DNA from: Negativicutes bacterium
GTDB taxonomy: Bacteria > Bacillota > Negativicutes > SKW292
NCBI GenBank assembly: GCA_026416215.1
Contig: JAOAFP010000086.1
Coordinates: 1-6,464, forward strand
Reading direction: 5' to 3'
DNA length: 6,464 nucleotides
Shown piece after piece: positions 6,026-6,464 of the stretch (position 1 is the first letter of the stretch; each line of letters begins with the position of its first letter). Under the pieces are notes generated by a model. The model worked only from the letters and a program-made list of their open reading frames with translations. It was not told where the DNA came from and did not search any database. The position numbers and the translations under genes were made by a program.

Positions 6026-6453
6026 ATGGACAAAACTGCCTTCCGGGCGACCGGGGAGTACTGCGTGCACCTTACCGAGGGTGCCCAGATAACCAGCAGG
6101 GACGGCGAGGCAGGGGTGATGTTTGCGGTTTGGGCCCCCCATGCCCGGCAGGTCAATCTAGTAGGCCATTTCAATAACTGGCAGGGCTATCATCACCCGA
6201 TGCAGCGAGACAGGCACGGTCGGTGGTCGTTATTTGTCCGCGGGGTCAATCCTGGCACAGTATACTGTTTTGAGGTGTATACCAGCGAAAACCACCGGAT
6301 GATGAAGTTTGACCCGGTAGCGTTTACCAATGGCGTGGCACCGGATTTCACCAGCCGGGTGGCCGATTTGCGTGGCTACAGCTGGCAGGATGGCAGCTGG
6401 ATGGCTGAACGGGCCGGGCAGGACAAATGGCAGCGACCGATCAACATCTATGA
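6026..6453 (+). CDS. glgB: 1,4-alpha-glucan (glycogen) branching enzyme, 5' part only
   Basis: The frame starts at ATG 6026, preceded by AAAGGTGAT (6015-6023), a good anti-16S match, and runs to the right edge. It yields 142 complete codons plus two bases of a family usually 620-730 residues long. Visible is the N-terminal CBM48 domain: FAVWAPHARQVNLVG (33-47), FNNW (49-52), HPM (57-59), GRWSLFVRGVNPGTVYCFEV (65-84) and the FDPVAF segment at 95-100. The linker GYSWQDGSWM (117-126) and RPINIY (137-142) follow; RPINIY opens the catalytic GH13 barrel. There is no extra N1 domain before CBM48, as in the shorter Firmicutes/cyanobacterial-type enzymes. GHFNNW replaces the commoner GDFNxW. Everything catalytic is outside the window. 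I end the gene at 6453 because the next 11 bases look like sequencing adapter. The enzyme makes alpha-1,6 branches in glycogen. The gene is on the same strand as pepA and 67 nt away, so it is possibly co-transcribed, with no obvious functional tie. Confidence 0.9.
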
Positions 6454-6464
6454 CTGTCTCTTAT
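6454..6464. other. Probable residual Tn5/Nextera mosaic-end adapter at the contig end
   Basis: The final 11 bases, CTGTCTCTTAT, are identical to the start of the Nextera read-through sequence CTGTCTCTTATACACATCT. They begin after the first two bases of a codon where GlgB proteins have the Glu of IYEVHL (GAA or GAG); with the adapter the frame instead reads IYDCLL. Both facts point to untrimmed adapter rather than genomic sequence. Confidence 0.85.

Overview
This 6.46 kb window is dense, ordinary-looking bacterial chromosome. No phage, IS element, CRISPR array, tRNA or rRNA is visible. The organism is probably an anaerobic or fermentative Firmicute (Clostridia/Negativicutes-like). That rests on purine-rich Shine-Dalgarno sites at several starts, a TTG start, a stand-alone carboxyltransferase of the OadA/PycB type, and a short-form glycogen branching enzyme with one N-terminal CBM48 domain. 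GC looks to be in the mid-50s percent by eye (not counted). The phylum call is an inference.

Layout. On the minus strand, reading right to left from about 4.4 kb, lies a compact peptide/dipeptide (Opp/Dpp-type) ABC importer operon: dppB (permease), dppC (permease), dppD (ATPase) and dppF (ATPase), all with overlapping ends. After a 35-nt gap comes the 5' part of an oadA/pycB-like gene that runs off the left edge. On the plus strand, diverging from dppB, is a complete M17 leucyl aminopeptidase (pepA). It is followed 67 nt later by the 5' end of a glycogen branching enzyme gene (glgB), cut by the right edge. No substrate-binding protein (dppA) is present.

How it fits together. The importer brings short peptides in, PepA hydrolyses them in the cytoplasm, and the carboxyltransferase acts at the pyruvate/oxaloacetate node where amino-acid carbon enters central metabolism. 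The link with the carboxyltransferase and with glgB is only positional. The 161-bp divergent region between dppB and pepA carries a good minus-strand promoter (TTGCAA, 17 nt, TATATT). Its -35 hexamer is its own reverse complement and could also serve a weaker plus-strand promoter. The predicted dpp leader also contains a strong hairpin just upstream of the dppB ribosome binding site.

An important artefact: the last 11 bases (6454-6464, CTGTCTCTTAT) match the start of the Tn5/Nextera mosaic-end adapter and interrupt the conserved IYEVHL motif of GlgB mid-codon. The right end is therefore very likely a contig end with untrimmed adapter, and biological sequence ends at 6453. I see no convincing undescribed system here. 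The items most worth a second look are this artefact, the shared divergent promoter and the leader hairpin.
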